DNA of 64,000 nucleotides from positions 24,117 to 88,116 of the forward strand of contig JAWPHD010010963.1 in NCBI GenBank assembly GCA_037043455.1, read 5' to 3'. Positions 1 through 13,700 of this stretch are shown in pieces (the first letter of the stretch is position 1; each line of letters starts with the position of its first letter). The stretch is from Cyrtodaria siliqua. Taxonomy: Eukaryota; Mollusca; Bivalvia; Adapedonta; Hiatellidae. The translations under genes were made by a program, and so were the position numbers. Below the pieces are notes generated by a model. The model was not told where the DNA came from. It saw only the letters and a program-made list of their open reading frames with translations, and did not search any database.

Positions 1-179
1 AATGGCATGAACAGTTAGGCAACAACAATACTTCAATGGTCCACTGGTCATCTTTTTCTGGAAAAGAAGAATTAAAATATACATGTACATGGGTATAAAG
101 CCATTTTGTTGTTATGGATTTACTTTTACAGAATAGAATGTAAAACAAGAGATACAAGAGGGCCTGAGAACTTAATTTA

Positions 180-1335
180 AAGATTTGATAAAAACAAAGG
201 AGCACAGTGTTAACAAAGCAGAATATATCATTTTTCATTGAAACAAGGGCAATGACTCTGGTATTGTTGGTTTTCGAAATTGTCCAGGCTTTCATTGATA
301 TAAAAAGACCCTGACAAAGTTTGGTAGATTAAATGCAAAATGGAGGTGCAAGAGTGTTTACAAGGCAGCATATGGCATCTTCATTAAAACAAGGGCCGTA
401 ACTCTGTTGTTTAATATAATATCCAAATTGGTGGTTTTGAACTTGTCTAAGCTTTCATTGATAGACAGACCCTGACAAAGTTTGGTAACGATTAACCCTT
501 AACCCGCTAAGCACGACTATAATAGCCTTTGCGTCCATTGTAAACCCAGATCAGCCTGCGAGTAACTCAGGCCAATCAGGCATTCCCCCCAAAAACACCC
601 CTTTGTCACATAAATGGAATGGTCTTAATTCAAAGACAGAACAGTCCATTATATATATGTAGGGGGTTATGGGTTAATTGCAACATAAAGGTCTAGAGTA
701 ATAACAGCATTAAAACAATAGCCATATTTCTATTGTTTTATATCGGATATTGGTGGTTTTTGAAGTTGCAGAACGTCCCGAGCCTTCATTGATATAAAGA
801 CCCTGACAAATTTCAAACAAACTTGGCAAGATATTTTATGCTCTTTCAGTTGAACTAAATGTCTCAAAGACATTTGTTGGCAGCAAGCTGCAGCATGCAT
901 ATATATTATTGGAGAATAAATAATATATTGAGATTGGATTATAAAATGTAAAAGTTATGTTAATTTTCATAAATCAAAGGGTCTTAACTCCGTCATTCTA
1001 TATGAGATTTGTCTGGTTATCCAACTTGGCCGAGATATTATGCCCATAAACATTGTCCCTAAGTTTCATCAAGATTTGATTATAAATGTTAAGTTATTGA
1101 ATGAATAAACGTAAAAATCATCAATTTTCAACAATCAAAGGGCCATAACACTGGAATTATAGGTGTGATCTAGCTGGTATGTAACTTTCCCAGATATTGT
1201 TGACACAAACATTGTCCCCAAGTTTCATCACGATTGAATTATAAATGTTCAAGTTACTGAGTGGACACTGCAAAAATAGTCAATTTTCAAAAGTAAAGGG
1301 CCATAACTCCTGCATTATATGAGTCATCTGATTGG
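180..1335. repeat. Degenerate interspersed repeat modules (GGCCATAACTC family)
   Basis: Modules of about 100-200 bp repeat the order GGCCATAACTC, CTTTCATTGATATAAA and GACCCTGACAAAGTTTGGTA on the plus strand; a second module group (960-1335) repeats ATTGTCCCCAAGTTTCATCA with TGGCCATAAACATTGTC. The same words recur at 1771-2346, 38245-39345, 42040-42325 and 47270-47630, so this is a dispersed family. No coding potential. It forms the 3' flank of DDX27. Confidence 0.7.
490..690 (+). repeat. Short dispersed repeat, copy 1
   Basis: Shares long near-identical stretches with 34098-34275, for example GACTATAATAGCCTTTGC, TCCATTGTAAAC and TTTGTCACATAAAT, in the same orientation. Probably a SINE- or MITE-like family; no tRNA head or terminal repeat recognised. 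Confidence 0.65.
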
Positions 1336-1524
1336 TTATCGAATTTTCCCGCTATATTGTGGCCATAAACATTGTCCCCAAATATGAAGTCAATCCATCC
1401 AGACATTCTCTTTTAAATGATCGGAAATCAATCATCCACCCGCCCGCCAACAAGGCTTGGAAACATAATACGACCAGTTTTTTAAAAATTGGCGTATCAA
1501 AAAAAATTCTAAAAAAAATCTTTG

Positions 1525-1530
1525 TTTATT
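1525..1530 (-). promoter_or_regulatory. Candidate polyadenylation signal of DDX27
   Basis: AATAAA on the minus strand, 33 bases past the TGA of the last exon. It is the first canonical hexamer downstream; the region is AT-rich, so chance occurrence cannot be excluded. Confidence 0.45.
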
Positions 1531-1562
1531 TGCAAACATCAAAAGCTCAGCAGATGCTTCAA

Positions 1563-1725
1563 TCAATTTTTACCAAATGAAAAATTGGTCTTGAGATTTA
1601 GTGAAAAGCAATGTATTTGAACAATTTTAAAAGACAGTACATCTTTTTCATACCTTCTCATTTTATTTGCATTATTATTTTTCTTTCCTGTCCAGCCAAG
1701 TTCTTTTCTTTCTTTGTATGAAGAC
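1563..1725 (-). CDS. DDX27: DDX27 last exon, with unusual extension
   Basis: 163 bp to the first stop (TGA, 1563-1565). Encodes [20 protein letters not shown], then [10 protein letters not shown] and about 25 further hydrophobic and Cys/His-containing residues. Vertebrate DDX27 ends soon after a YKRRK-like tail, so the true end may have been near RRY and been lost by a small indel or a stop change. Acceptor CAG at 1726-1728. Confidence 0.85.
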
Positions 1726-4700
1726 CTGAAATTAAACACATGCATTAATCTAAAATAGGAAAACAAGTTTGAACAAGAGGCCTAAGAGGGCCTGTATTGC
1801 TCTACTGGCTATATGGAGTCTGTGGTGGGGAACACGACATTGATATGCGCAACTAGGCTTCGTACTGATCATTCCTGCCAAGTTTCACTGAAATTGAGCC
1901 AGGGGTTCAGGAAAACTAGTCCGGACAAAGTTTGTGTTAAGGGGCCATAACTCTGTCAAAAATCATTCAACTGTAATACGGCGATGATATGCGCAACTAG
2001 GCCTGGTACTGATCATCCCTAAAAGTTTTGCTGAAATCTGGCCATTGATATAAATACACTGGCAAAGTTTCGTAAAGATCAAATACAAAATGAAGGTGCT
2101 AGAGTGTAAACAAGGCTTAATATGTTTTTTTCAGCAAAACAAGGGCCATATACTAATCCGATCTGGCTGGTTTTTAAACTCATCCGAGTTTAAATTGATA
2201 TAAAGACATTGGCAAAGTTTCGTAAAGATCCGATTAAAAACGAAGTCTTTATCATGTAAACAAGACAAAAGTTAACAAACGGACGACAGGCGGACTGACG
2301 ATGGACAACTCGCCATCGCATAAGCCTTCGGCCAGTAGAGCTAAAAACACTTAAAACTGGTTTCAGTATGAAAAGACCTTTTCACCTGTCATGTATGATA
2401 AACACATTTTACTACTATGAAGCTTAGTTCTGAGGCTGCAACGTATATGAAACAAAAGTACACTGCAACCGTAATGTAGAAGTAATAGATATGATTCGGG
2501 AGTATAAATATCTCTCAGCTCTGAATTTCTTGACAGCAGGCTGGTTTGGGAGTATAAATATCCAAACTTGTTCTGAATTTCTTCAGACACAGCAGACTGG
2601 TTAGGAAGAATAACTATCTTACGTAGCTCTGAATTTCATCACAGCAGACTGGTTGGGAGAATAAATATCTTACGTAGCTCTGAATTTCATCACAGCAGAC
2701 TGGTTAGGAAGAATAAATATCTTACCTAAATCTGAATTTCTTCACAGCCTGACTGGTTCGAAAGTATAAATAATCTTACCCAGCTCTGAATTTCTTCACA
2801 GCAGATCTGCCTGTGTTTGTCAGCTCCTGGTCAAATGCCGACTTCTTTTTCATCTTTTGTTTCTTAGCTGGGCCAGCTGTGCAAGTAAATACAAAATGCA
2901 CTAAATGGAAACCTTGCTGCAAGCTACAGCTATGAAAGAACTTCAATATGCACTAGTGGAAATGAAATGAACGGATGTTTTATGCCCCGTTAACACATCA
3001 TATTAGGTTATATTGTGTACCAGACATGCATCCAACAGGGAGAAAACCCACACGGTGCAGATGTCTGCAGCTCTAAAGCACAATGCCGTATCCACAGAGC
3101 TACCGAGGCCACTGTTTGCGTAGTCTGTCCAGATTACATGGTTCATTTGGCAAAGTGTTGGCTAAAAAACTAAAGCAAATGAGAGTATAGATTCAAGTTC
3201 TTGTATACTCTTGTGTTTACAACTGCCGTCCTCAATTACTTAATGCATATGTCCTGCATTATACACGCTTTTAGTATGAAACAATGAAGATGACTTAATC
3301 TTTTTTTATGTAACTTAGAACTATCACTGAGGGCGAAGAATACCCTTGCGTGGAAAATTCCAAGTCAAACAAAGGGCCATAACTCTGTAATAAATTAAGC
3401 AATCAAAAATGGGTGATGTAAAGGGATCTACAGTCATCAGTTACATGTATATGCACAGGACAAAAATGTGTTAAGGGACGTGATGAGACAAAAATGTGGC
3501 ATAAGTGAATTGTTGTTCAATGTTTTTTTTGTTTGTTTGTTTAAATTGTGTTTTTGGTCATTTTTAGCACATTTTAGGCCATATATGATGGTCGATTTTT
3601 TTTTGTGGTAGAGGCAGACAGCCCCATTTTTCCTGGATAGAACCAGTACTGTATATCTCCCTCCATCCGTAAGAATTGACACGTTCTCCCCTGAAAGTTG
3701 AGCTCCCAGTGGGATTCGAACCCACAGTGGTGAGAGGCGAGGTTTACAACGCAATGTTCTGTTAAACCCCTAGACCACGGAAGTGCTTCTTGTTCAGTGG
3801 TTCATCAAAACTATAAGTTATTTACATCCGCTCACGGAGGAAGGCAGAGGATACACAGAGGAATTCAAGATCACCCGGGGTGTGTTCAGGGTTCTCCCAT
3901 TGGCAACCACTATGGGTTACCACCGGCACCGGTATACGGTTATCATTGGGTACTGATATTACAACTGGTAACCAATAAATCTGGGTAGAACATGGTACCA
4001 ACGGCAGTGCAAGGTTACCATTGACTACCGATATATTAGCAAAGTGGCAAGGCAGGGGATATCTGCCGTTTTTATACTTCAAAACCGGACATTTGAGTTT
4101 GTAGGCATTGTCTTGTTATTCACTTTTTATTGGGATTAAATTCTCAGCAATAAGCATTTCGATTATAATGTCGCTATTTTGAACTTATGCCATAACGAGG
4201 CCACTGATGCTTTCTTAGGTGTAGAGTCACGGTAAGATTGGTTACCAACATCTTACCTATCGGCAAACCGATAAGTAATGATAGCACCCGATGGTTATCG
4301 AAGGCTGCCTATGGCTAGCGAAGGTGCTTTCGGGAACCGATGGGAGAACCATGAATGCACTCACTCTCTATTCCCCTCTGTTTCTTTAAATGCCTAGTGA
4401 ATATAGTCTCCGATACAGAGGATTGTCCAGGTTTAATTCCCTTTCAGATCGACGATGCAGTGGGATCAACCTGCAAACTTCCGGTTATGACGCAAGTGCA
4501 TTCCCCACAGACCGAGACACCTATTATCTTAATCAATGGAAATGGTAATATCTACCTTTACGAGTGTCGTCATCATCGTCAAAGGCTCGTATACGTTTCT
4601 GTTTGAAAGACTTCTTCACGGCCTTTGCTGAGAACAGCTGTGACTTTAGAATCTCGAAGTTGGCTCTATCTTCTGGCTGTATAAAACAGAAAACATTATC

Positions 4701-7700
4701 GCTAAACAAATGTCTTCTTTTAAACTAATTCCTATCGCTTATTCAATTTATAATCAGAAACACATAGGATATTATTATACACTAATAACTACCGTGTATT
4801 GAATGTTAAACATATACGTGCATGTAGAATCTTATTGTTCGGGGCGCTTGTTTCAGCTTAAGGTTTTTCAGCATTAACATGAGCAATTCTAATAGGTAAC
4901 AGGTACATACTTTTTGAAAATCGGCCGAGAAATAAATATTTTACAGCCAAAATACTTTTTTGGTGGGTCTTTTTCCATGTAAATTCCTTGTTGTTGCTGG
5001 GACAGCAACAAATTAGGACATCTCAAATAACTTCAGACAGCCCTTAATAGTTTGCTATACAACTTTCAGTGTCTAAATTTACATTTATCAAACACATTAA
5101 AAGCATTTTTGGATAACAAAAGAAAATGTGCAGCACAATTTTGCATTGCAACTGATTTTGAAAAGCAAGGTATTTTTTTATTTACCACTAAAATGGATAT
5201 ACATCTTATTTTATAATAGGAACTAGTTAAATTTTGTCTTATAAGTCAAAACAAACTTTGGCTGAAACAAGCGCACCAAACAATAGTTCCTATATTCAAT
5301 TCATGATATAAACTCATTTCAAAACAAGCTTCTAGCGAATTAAAAATACTGTTTCTAAACAAGTTTGGTACATTCACACGTCATTTGGTACAACATGTAA
5401 AACAAACAACATGTAAGGCAAACAAACTGTAAAACAAACAGGTTCATCAACATGCAGCAGTTAACTGTGTTTAATATTTATCACTGAGTTATTTAACACA
5501 TACATTTTGCGTTATACACCACTTAATTTGGTGTTATTTAACATTTTAATGTTAGTGCTATTCAACATATAAAAATTTAGTTTTATTTAACATTTTAATG
5601 TTAGTGCTATTCAACATATAAAAATGTAGTGTTATTTAATTTGGTGTTATTCAAAACTGTTTTATTCAAAACCTCAATTAAATGTTTTTCAAAACCCAAA
5701 TTTAGTGTTACTCAGCACCTTAACTTAGTGTTACTCAGCACCTTAATTTAGTGTTACTCAGCACCTTAATTTAGTGTGTTACTCAGCACCTTAATTTAGT
5801 GTTACTCAGCACCTTAATTTAGTGTTATTCAATGCCTAAATATAGTCTTATTCAACACCTTATAGAAACTAACCAGACAAATGAGAAAATTACCCTACAT
5901 AACCGTTTATCAAAATTCTATCAGAGTGTTCAGGTCATATAATCATGTATTTGTGCCAATTAAAAGTATAGGTTTATTAACGTGTTCTTAAAACATCCGT
6001 GATTGAATATGCGTAAAATGAATTGATAGCTACTTTAATAACCACAATGGTAATGTACATGATACAATTATGGTGGAATTTCTGAGTGATTTTCTGAGAA
6101 CCCAATCTCCAGCTAGCTAAGGGACGTAATTCTTCTGCTAGCTAAGGGACATTATTCTTCTGCTAGCTAAGGGACATAATTCTTCTGCTAGCTAAGGGAC
6201 ATTATTCTTCTGCTAGCTAAGGGACATAATTCTTCTGCTAGCTAAGGGACATTATTCTTCTGCTAGCTAAGGGACGTAATTCTTCTGCTAGCTAAGGGAC
6301 ATAATTCTTCTGATAGCTAAGGGACATAATTCTTCTGCTAGCTAAGGGACATAATTCTTCTGCTAGCTAAGGGACATAATTCTTCTGCTAGCTAAGGGAC
6401 ATTATTCTTCTGCTAGCTAAGGGACGTAATTCTTCTGCTAGCTAAGGGACATAATTCTTCTGCTAGCTAAGGGACATAATTCTTCTGCTAGCTAAGGGAC
6501 ATTATTCTTCTGCTAGCTAAGGGACATTATTCTTCTGCTAGCTAAGGGACATAATTCTTCTGCTAGCTAAGGGACGTAATTCTTCTGCTAGCTAAGGGAC
6601 ATTATTCTTCTGCTAGCTAAGGGACATTATTCTTCTGCTAGCTAAGGGACGTAATTCTTCTGCTAGCTAAGGGACATAATTCTTCTGATAGCTAAGGGAC
6701 ATAATTCTTCTGCTAGCTAAGGGACATAATTCTTCTGCTAGCTAAGGGACATAATTCTTCTGCTAGCTAAGGGACATTATTCTTCTGCTAGCTAAGGGAC
6801 GTAATTCTTCTGCTAGCTAAGGGACATAATTCTTCTGCTAGCTAAGGGACATAATTCTTCTGCTAGCTAAGGGACATTATTCTTCTGCTAGCTAAGGGAC
6901 ATTATTCTTCTGCTAGCTAAGGGACATAATTCTTCTGCTAGCTAAGGGACGTAATTCTTCTGCTAGCTAAGGGACATTATTCTTCTGCTAGCTAAGGGAC
7001 ATTATTCTTCTGCTAGCTAAGGGACGTAATTCTTCTGCTAGCTAAGGGACATTATTCTTCTGCTAGCTAAGGGACATTATTCTTCTGCTAGCTAAGGGAC
7101 ATAATTCTTCTGCTAGCTAAGGGACGTAATTCTTCTGCTAGCTAAGGGACATAATTCTTCTGCTAGCTAAGGGACATAATTCTTCTGCTAGCTAAGGGAC
7201 ATAATTCTTCTGCTAGCTAAGGGACATAATTCTTCTGCTAGCTAAGGGACATTATTCTTCTGCTAGCTAAGGGACATTATTCTTCTGCTAGCTAAGGGAC
7301 ATAATTCTTCTGCTAGCTAAGGGACATAATTCTTCTGCTAGCTAAGGGACATTATTCTTCTGCTAGCTAAGGGACATTATTCTTCTGCTAGCTAAGGGAC
7401 ATAATTCTTCTGCTAGCTAAGGGACATAATTCTTCTGCTAGCTAAGGGACATTATTCTTCTGCTAGCTAAGGGACGTAATTCTTCTGCTAGCTAAGGGAC
7501 GTAATTCTTCTGCTAGCTAAGGGACATAATTCTTCTGCTAGCTAAGGGACATTATTCTTCTGCTAGCTAAGGGACATAATTCTTCTGCTAGCTAAGGGAC
7601 ATTATTCTTCTGCTAGCTAAGGGACATTATTCTTCTGCTAGCTAAGGGACATTATTCTTCTGCTAGCTAAGGGACATTATTCTTCTGCTAGCTAAGGGAC

Positions 7701-10700
7701 ATTATTCTTCTGCTAGCTAAGGGACGTAATTCTTCTGCTAGCTAAGGGACATTATTCTTCTGCTAGCTAAGGGACATTATTCTTCTGCTAGCTAAGGGAC
7801 ATTATTCTTCTGCTAGCTAAGGGACATTATTCTTCTGCTAGCTAAGGGACATAATTCTTCTGCTAGCTAAGGGACATAATTCTTCTGCTAGCTAAGGGAC
7901 ATTATTCTTCTGCTAGCTAAGGGACGTAATTCTTCTGCTAGCTAAGGGACATTATTCTTCTGCTAGCTAAGGGACATAATTCTTCTGCTAGCTAAGGGAC
8001 ATAATTCTTCTGCTAGCTAAGGGACATAATTCTTCTGCTAGCTAAGGGACATTATTCTTCTGCTAGCTAAGGGATATAAGTCTTGAACTAAAGGAACAAA
8101 TATCTTTTACAGATTGTTAGACCTACTGTTGGGTTGTTCTTAGCCGCTTTCTTATCGTTCTTGTTCTTCTTTTTGCTCGGCATCACGAGTGGATCACCAA
8201 GTCTCAATGCAGCTAAAGTGAAAGTATTCTGCCATTAGTGCGAAATACTACAGATTCAAATGTTTAGGGCTATTCCATTAAAAACGTACATGGGACCCCA
8301 GGAGGGCACTTATGAAGAACACCCATCCATAGATGCAAAATTGAGTTTAAAGAATCAAATTACGGAAAATAGGGTTCACCCATAGATGTTTATTAAATTG
8401 TCTTTCCGGCATGTTCCGGGTATGTTTTAATGGAATAGCCATTCTCAAAACATTTATAAAACAAGTTGTTTATTTATGTTAAAAAAATATATAATAAGAA
8501 ATACCAAAACTAGTTTCCTGCATTTGCTATTAATAAAAAAACAAAAAACATTTGGTGCCAATGAAAATAAATGAATTGATCACGTTCATGATGTTCTTAT
8601 ACATGGAACACAGTAGAAGCAAAACTCTACAGCCTATGTTAATGGCTTATAACCTTGTTGCAGACAGTTGATAGACTTTATATACTTGTATTTCTACATT
8701 TAAAATGCACAAAATTTGAAATAATTTGTATTTCTCATTATGAAATATTGTTGTTTTGTTATCTCTTTTTTTTTTAAACTTTACTAGTAATCTTTTGTAA
8801 AATATTGAACGAGGCATATTTTCTCATCAAACCTTACATTTTTCTGCCATTCTTTCCTTATGAGTTTGGAACCAGGTGCATTTAGAATTTGAACCCATTT
8901 CTTTTTTCTTCGTCTCCAGTATTCGTTTGACTTTATTCATCTGATTTTCTGTCGATCTTAATTCTTTCTCCTCCGCCTCTTGTATTTCTATCTCAGCAAT
9001 ATCCTTCTCCAGGGCAACAATCTTATCACGATACTTTTTAATCACCTCTGCAAGAAATGTTAGATTTGAGATATTCTGCAAATAGCAACTTGATACACCT
9101 AAATATTAATTCAGAAGAAAGTAAAGGCAACAAATTCCATCATTTAAGCAACAAAAGTCAATTCCTTGGCAGCAAAAGTCATCGTTTTAGTTGCAAAAGT
9201 TCATTTTACTTTCAGCTGCAAAAGTTCATTTTAGCTGCAAAATGTGTTTGCTTAGTGTTGATAGTCATATTCCAGCACATTTTATGTATGAAGGCTGAGT
9301 TTTAGTGGTGGAGGCAGACCACCCACTTATTCCTGGGTAGAACCAGTACTGCATATCTCCAGCCACTTGTAGGAATCGACACTTTCCCAAGTCAAGCTCC
9401 CAGTGGATTAGCTGCAAAAGTGAATATTTTACCAGCAAAAGCCAACTTTTACTTTAAGCAGCAGAAGTGTTTTCTTAGCAACAAAAGTCACGTTAAGCAG
9501 TAAAAAATCAACGGTTTAGCAGCCAAAGTGAACATTTAAGTTCTGGCAAAAGTCAACTCTTAAGCAGCAAAAGTTCTAATTTTGAAAAGATCACCACTGT
9601 CAAATAAAGAAGGAAAGAAAATATTTTCCTGGTGTTTCCATAAAGCACAATTTTATAACAAACACGCACAATTCTACAAAACTTGAATGAAAAACATCAG
9701 ACATAGAGGATCTGACATGAGTTGTCATTTCATACACAATTTTATTAAACGAGTTCAGGAATTAGTTATTAAGCGAGCCTCTGGCGAGCTTAATAACAAA
9801 TTCCTGGACGAGTTTAATAAAATTTTGTATGAAATGACGAGTCTCAGATCCTTTTTATCACATGAATTTTTAATTTTTGAATTTTGTTTAATTTTTAATT
9901 TTGAAATTTTGAATTTTGAATTTTGAATAATGAAATTCTGAAATTTTGAAATTTTGAATTGTGAATATTCATGGAAACTGAATTTTTCATACTTATTTTT
10001 CACTGGTCAATATACAAAATCGCGTTTATCGGCCAAGTGTCCGCCATGCTTGTTTGTAAATATGCGGAGTGATATATAGGACAAGTGATTCGGTCGCCTT
10101 GTATTACACATGGTTAATATAAGGAAATACGTAATGGGTATACTATACGGAATACAAGCAGTTTCATGTGATAAAATAGGATTATTACTATAGTATTTTG
10201 TTCTGGAGTAGGTAAATGCCAGATCAGGATTGCACGAGAGGCGTAGCCTCGAGTGTGATCCTGATCTGGCAGTTACCTACAAATGTCCACTGGACACTTG
10301 TGTCGCCTGCCATGTGCTTATTTCAGCAAGTACAATCTAACTATAAAGTTTGAAGACAGGGAGTGCAATTCTTCATGAATAATGGCACTTCTTTTTTTTA
10401 AATGCTAAAGTTTAATATGAAAAGGGGCATACTGCATTTGCAATGAATAATTGATAAGGAAGAGCTGTATCAAGTTATGAGCTAGGTTAGGTTGCAGGTT
10501 AAAGTTTTATGAAAGTGGGCATAACTCTGCCAAAATGTGTAACGACATTCCTTGGGGTAAGACAAATGTGTGTGCAAAGTTTCATGAACATAGGTCAAAT
10601 ACGTTTCAAGTTGTAGCCTGTTAATGAGATTGGTTAGGTTGCAGGTTAGGGTTTTATGGAAAGTGGCATAACTCTGCTGAAATGAGTCAAGAGTTATTGG

Positions 10701-13700
10701 TCATGAGTAACAACATTCCTTTGGTTAAGATAAAGATGTGTGTTCAGTTTGATGAACATAGGTCAAATACTTCTTAAGTCATGGCCAGTTACGAGCTTGG
10801 TTACGTTGCAGGTTAAGGTTTTATGAAAGGGAGCGTAACTCTTTCAAAATGAAAGTCAGAGTTATTGGACATGTGTAACAACATTCCTTGGGTTGAGATG
10901 AAAATGTGTGTGAAGTTTGATGAACATAGGTTAAATATTGTTCAAGTGTCCAAGGTAAGGTTGCAGGTTAAAGCGCGACGGAGGACGACGGACGGAAAAT
11001 GGACAAAGTGTGACGAACAAACGACGGACAAAGTGATCCTTAAGTGTCTGCCATGATACGCAGGCGACACAAAAATCTTGTTTACAAAATTAATGTACTG
11101 TGAGATTTTCATGTTAAAAATAAAAACTTCACAATAAAACATAGCAACAAATAAAAATCTCAATAATGTAACCACAGGCATAAAAACAAAGCTTTCCAAA
11201 TGGAGCAGCTGCATAAAAACAAAGCGTTCCAAATGGAGGAGCTGGTAGTTTCAAAGAGTTGTTAGTGGAGGTAGCTGACTATTTTCCACCATTAACAAAA
11301 AACCTCTTTTGAAAATAAAATATATAATTCCACTTTAAATAGAAAAAAAAAATTACCTTGTGGTACAATTCTGGTTTTCAACGGAGTTTTAGCTTTCTTC
11401 ACAATGTCCTTCAACAGTTTTCTTTCCTTTTCACTGACTAACGTGACTGATCTATCAATGCATTGTTGAAAGATGTTAAACAGCGAAATTCATATGGTGA
11501 AATAGATATTATATGGTAGAAATTATGGATAAATTCTAAAGGTACACATGGCAATCTTGATGTATTTATCTGGGATAACAGAAATGAATTCCTGTTAGGC
11601 AGGAATTTGATCAACACAATGACACTGAGGTAGGGAATTAGACAGAAACCGGTACCAACATGGGTATTTTAGATACAGATATTGACTTCTACCCTGGGGA
11701 GTTAAACATAAATTTAGCTCCTAGTAACAGGAATTAGACTTTTGTCTAATTTCCTGGGTATGCCCGCTGCCCCTGCAGTGGGAAAACATAGTACTACACA
11801 TTATTGTTAAAATATATAAGGTATTGCAAACACACCCAAAATATATAATGTATTGCAAACACACCCATCAGTTTGAGAGTGGAACTTGGTGGTCATGAAA
11901 ATGAATAAGTTGACAATATTTTTTAATTTACCTTCCACTTTTATCAGCTCTGGCCGTCCTGCCAACTCTGTGTATATAGTGCTTGACCGTGTTGGGCATA
12001 GTAACGTTGATAATCTACAATACATAGCAAACAATCAAATAACAAATAGAAACAAGTTGATAATCTACAATACATAGCAAACAGTCAAATAACAAATAGA
12101 AACAAGTTGATAATCTATAATACATAGCAAAGAGACAAAGAACAAATAGAAACAAGCTGATAATCTATCATACATAGCAAACAGTCAAAGAACAAATAGA
12201 AACAAGTTGATAATCTATAATACATAGCAAAGAGACAAAGAACAAATAGAAACAAGCTGATAATCTATCATACATAGCAAACTGTCAAAGAACAAATAGA
12301 AACAAGTTAATAATCTATCATACATAGCAAACAGTCAAATAACAAAGAGAAACAAGTTGATAATCTATCATACATAGCAAACAGTCAAATAATAAATAGA
12401 AACAAGTTGATAATCTATCATACATAGCAAACAGTCAAATAACAAATAGAAACAAGTTGATAATCTATCATACATAGCAAACAGTCAAATAACAAATAGA
12501 AACAAGTTGATAATCTATCATACATAGCAAACAGTCAAATAACAAATAGAAACAAGTTGATAATCTATCATACATAGCAAACAGTCAAATAACAAACAGA
12601 AACAAGTTGACAATCTATAATACATAGCAAACAGTCAAATAACAAACAGGAACAAGATGACAATATATAATACATAGCAAACAGTCAAATTACAAATAGA
12701 AACAAGTTGTTATTGGAGAGCACTGTAATATCAACACATAAAAATATTTTTTAAACTTTAATAGATTTGGCAAATATTGGGCGTGGCATGGATTGAATGT
12801 TTAACAATTGGGCTGCCGGTAAGCACAAAAGACCATTATGGCAAGCCCTTACAGCAGAAAGCATTAAGCAATAAAGCAAATAGAATATTACAATATTAAG
12901 GACATAAATACATGTGCACCAAATTAAATGTTCATTATGAAAGCAACTTTTCTGATAAGCATTTAAGCAAGTGTTGAAAGCACGGTTGATATTCAAGCAT
13001 AATTACAAGTGCACCGAATTCAATCAATTTAAAATGTTTTTTAGCAATTCGTACGGACAGCAAATTTGTATATAATTTATGTTTAGATTACAATTCAGTC
13101 TCTGGGTATACAGGAGCTGAATAAAGTTAAACTGAAACGTATATGTCCTTCCTTTCACACCTTCGCTGCCCGCCGATAATTAAACACTACAACATTTAAC
13201 ACTTCAACTAGTTATAGTCCAAAAGTTCCAGCAAGTATATAAGTGCACGTAATGTCCATGCCACGCCAGTAATTGTTGACTAGGTAAGTGGATCCAGATG
13301 TAGACATCAACTGAAATATATAATTCAGAGAAAGCAACATGATCTTGCAACATAAAACACTGCAACATGATCTTGCAACATAAAACACTGTAACGATATT
13401 AATTGCAACATAAAAAAGTATCTTTTGAATAGAAGTCTTGACAAATAGCGAAAAGTCTAAATGAACTTGTAGGCTTCATAACCGCTGCTCCCAACTAAAT
13501 TCCCTAATGTTTATTTCGCTCTTCGGGGCATTTCATTTTATTAGATACTGGGACCATACGCCGTACGACATGGGGAATACATAAAGAAGGCTAACTCCAT
13601 GTCCACCGCCATAAGCATGCCATCTTTGGGATGGTTAAAATTTTGTGCGGTTGATTTTATGAATATTGAGTTCTGCTCCATCCGTGGCTAGAGGACGTGA

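Noticed and set aside
6112..8075. CRISPR array
   Set aside because: Units are contiguous with no unique spacers; a minisatellite in a eukaryotic intron.
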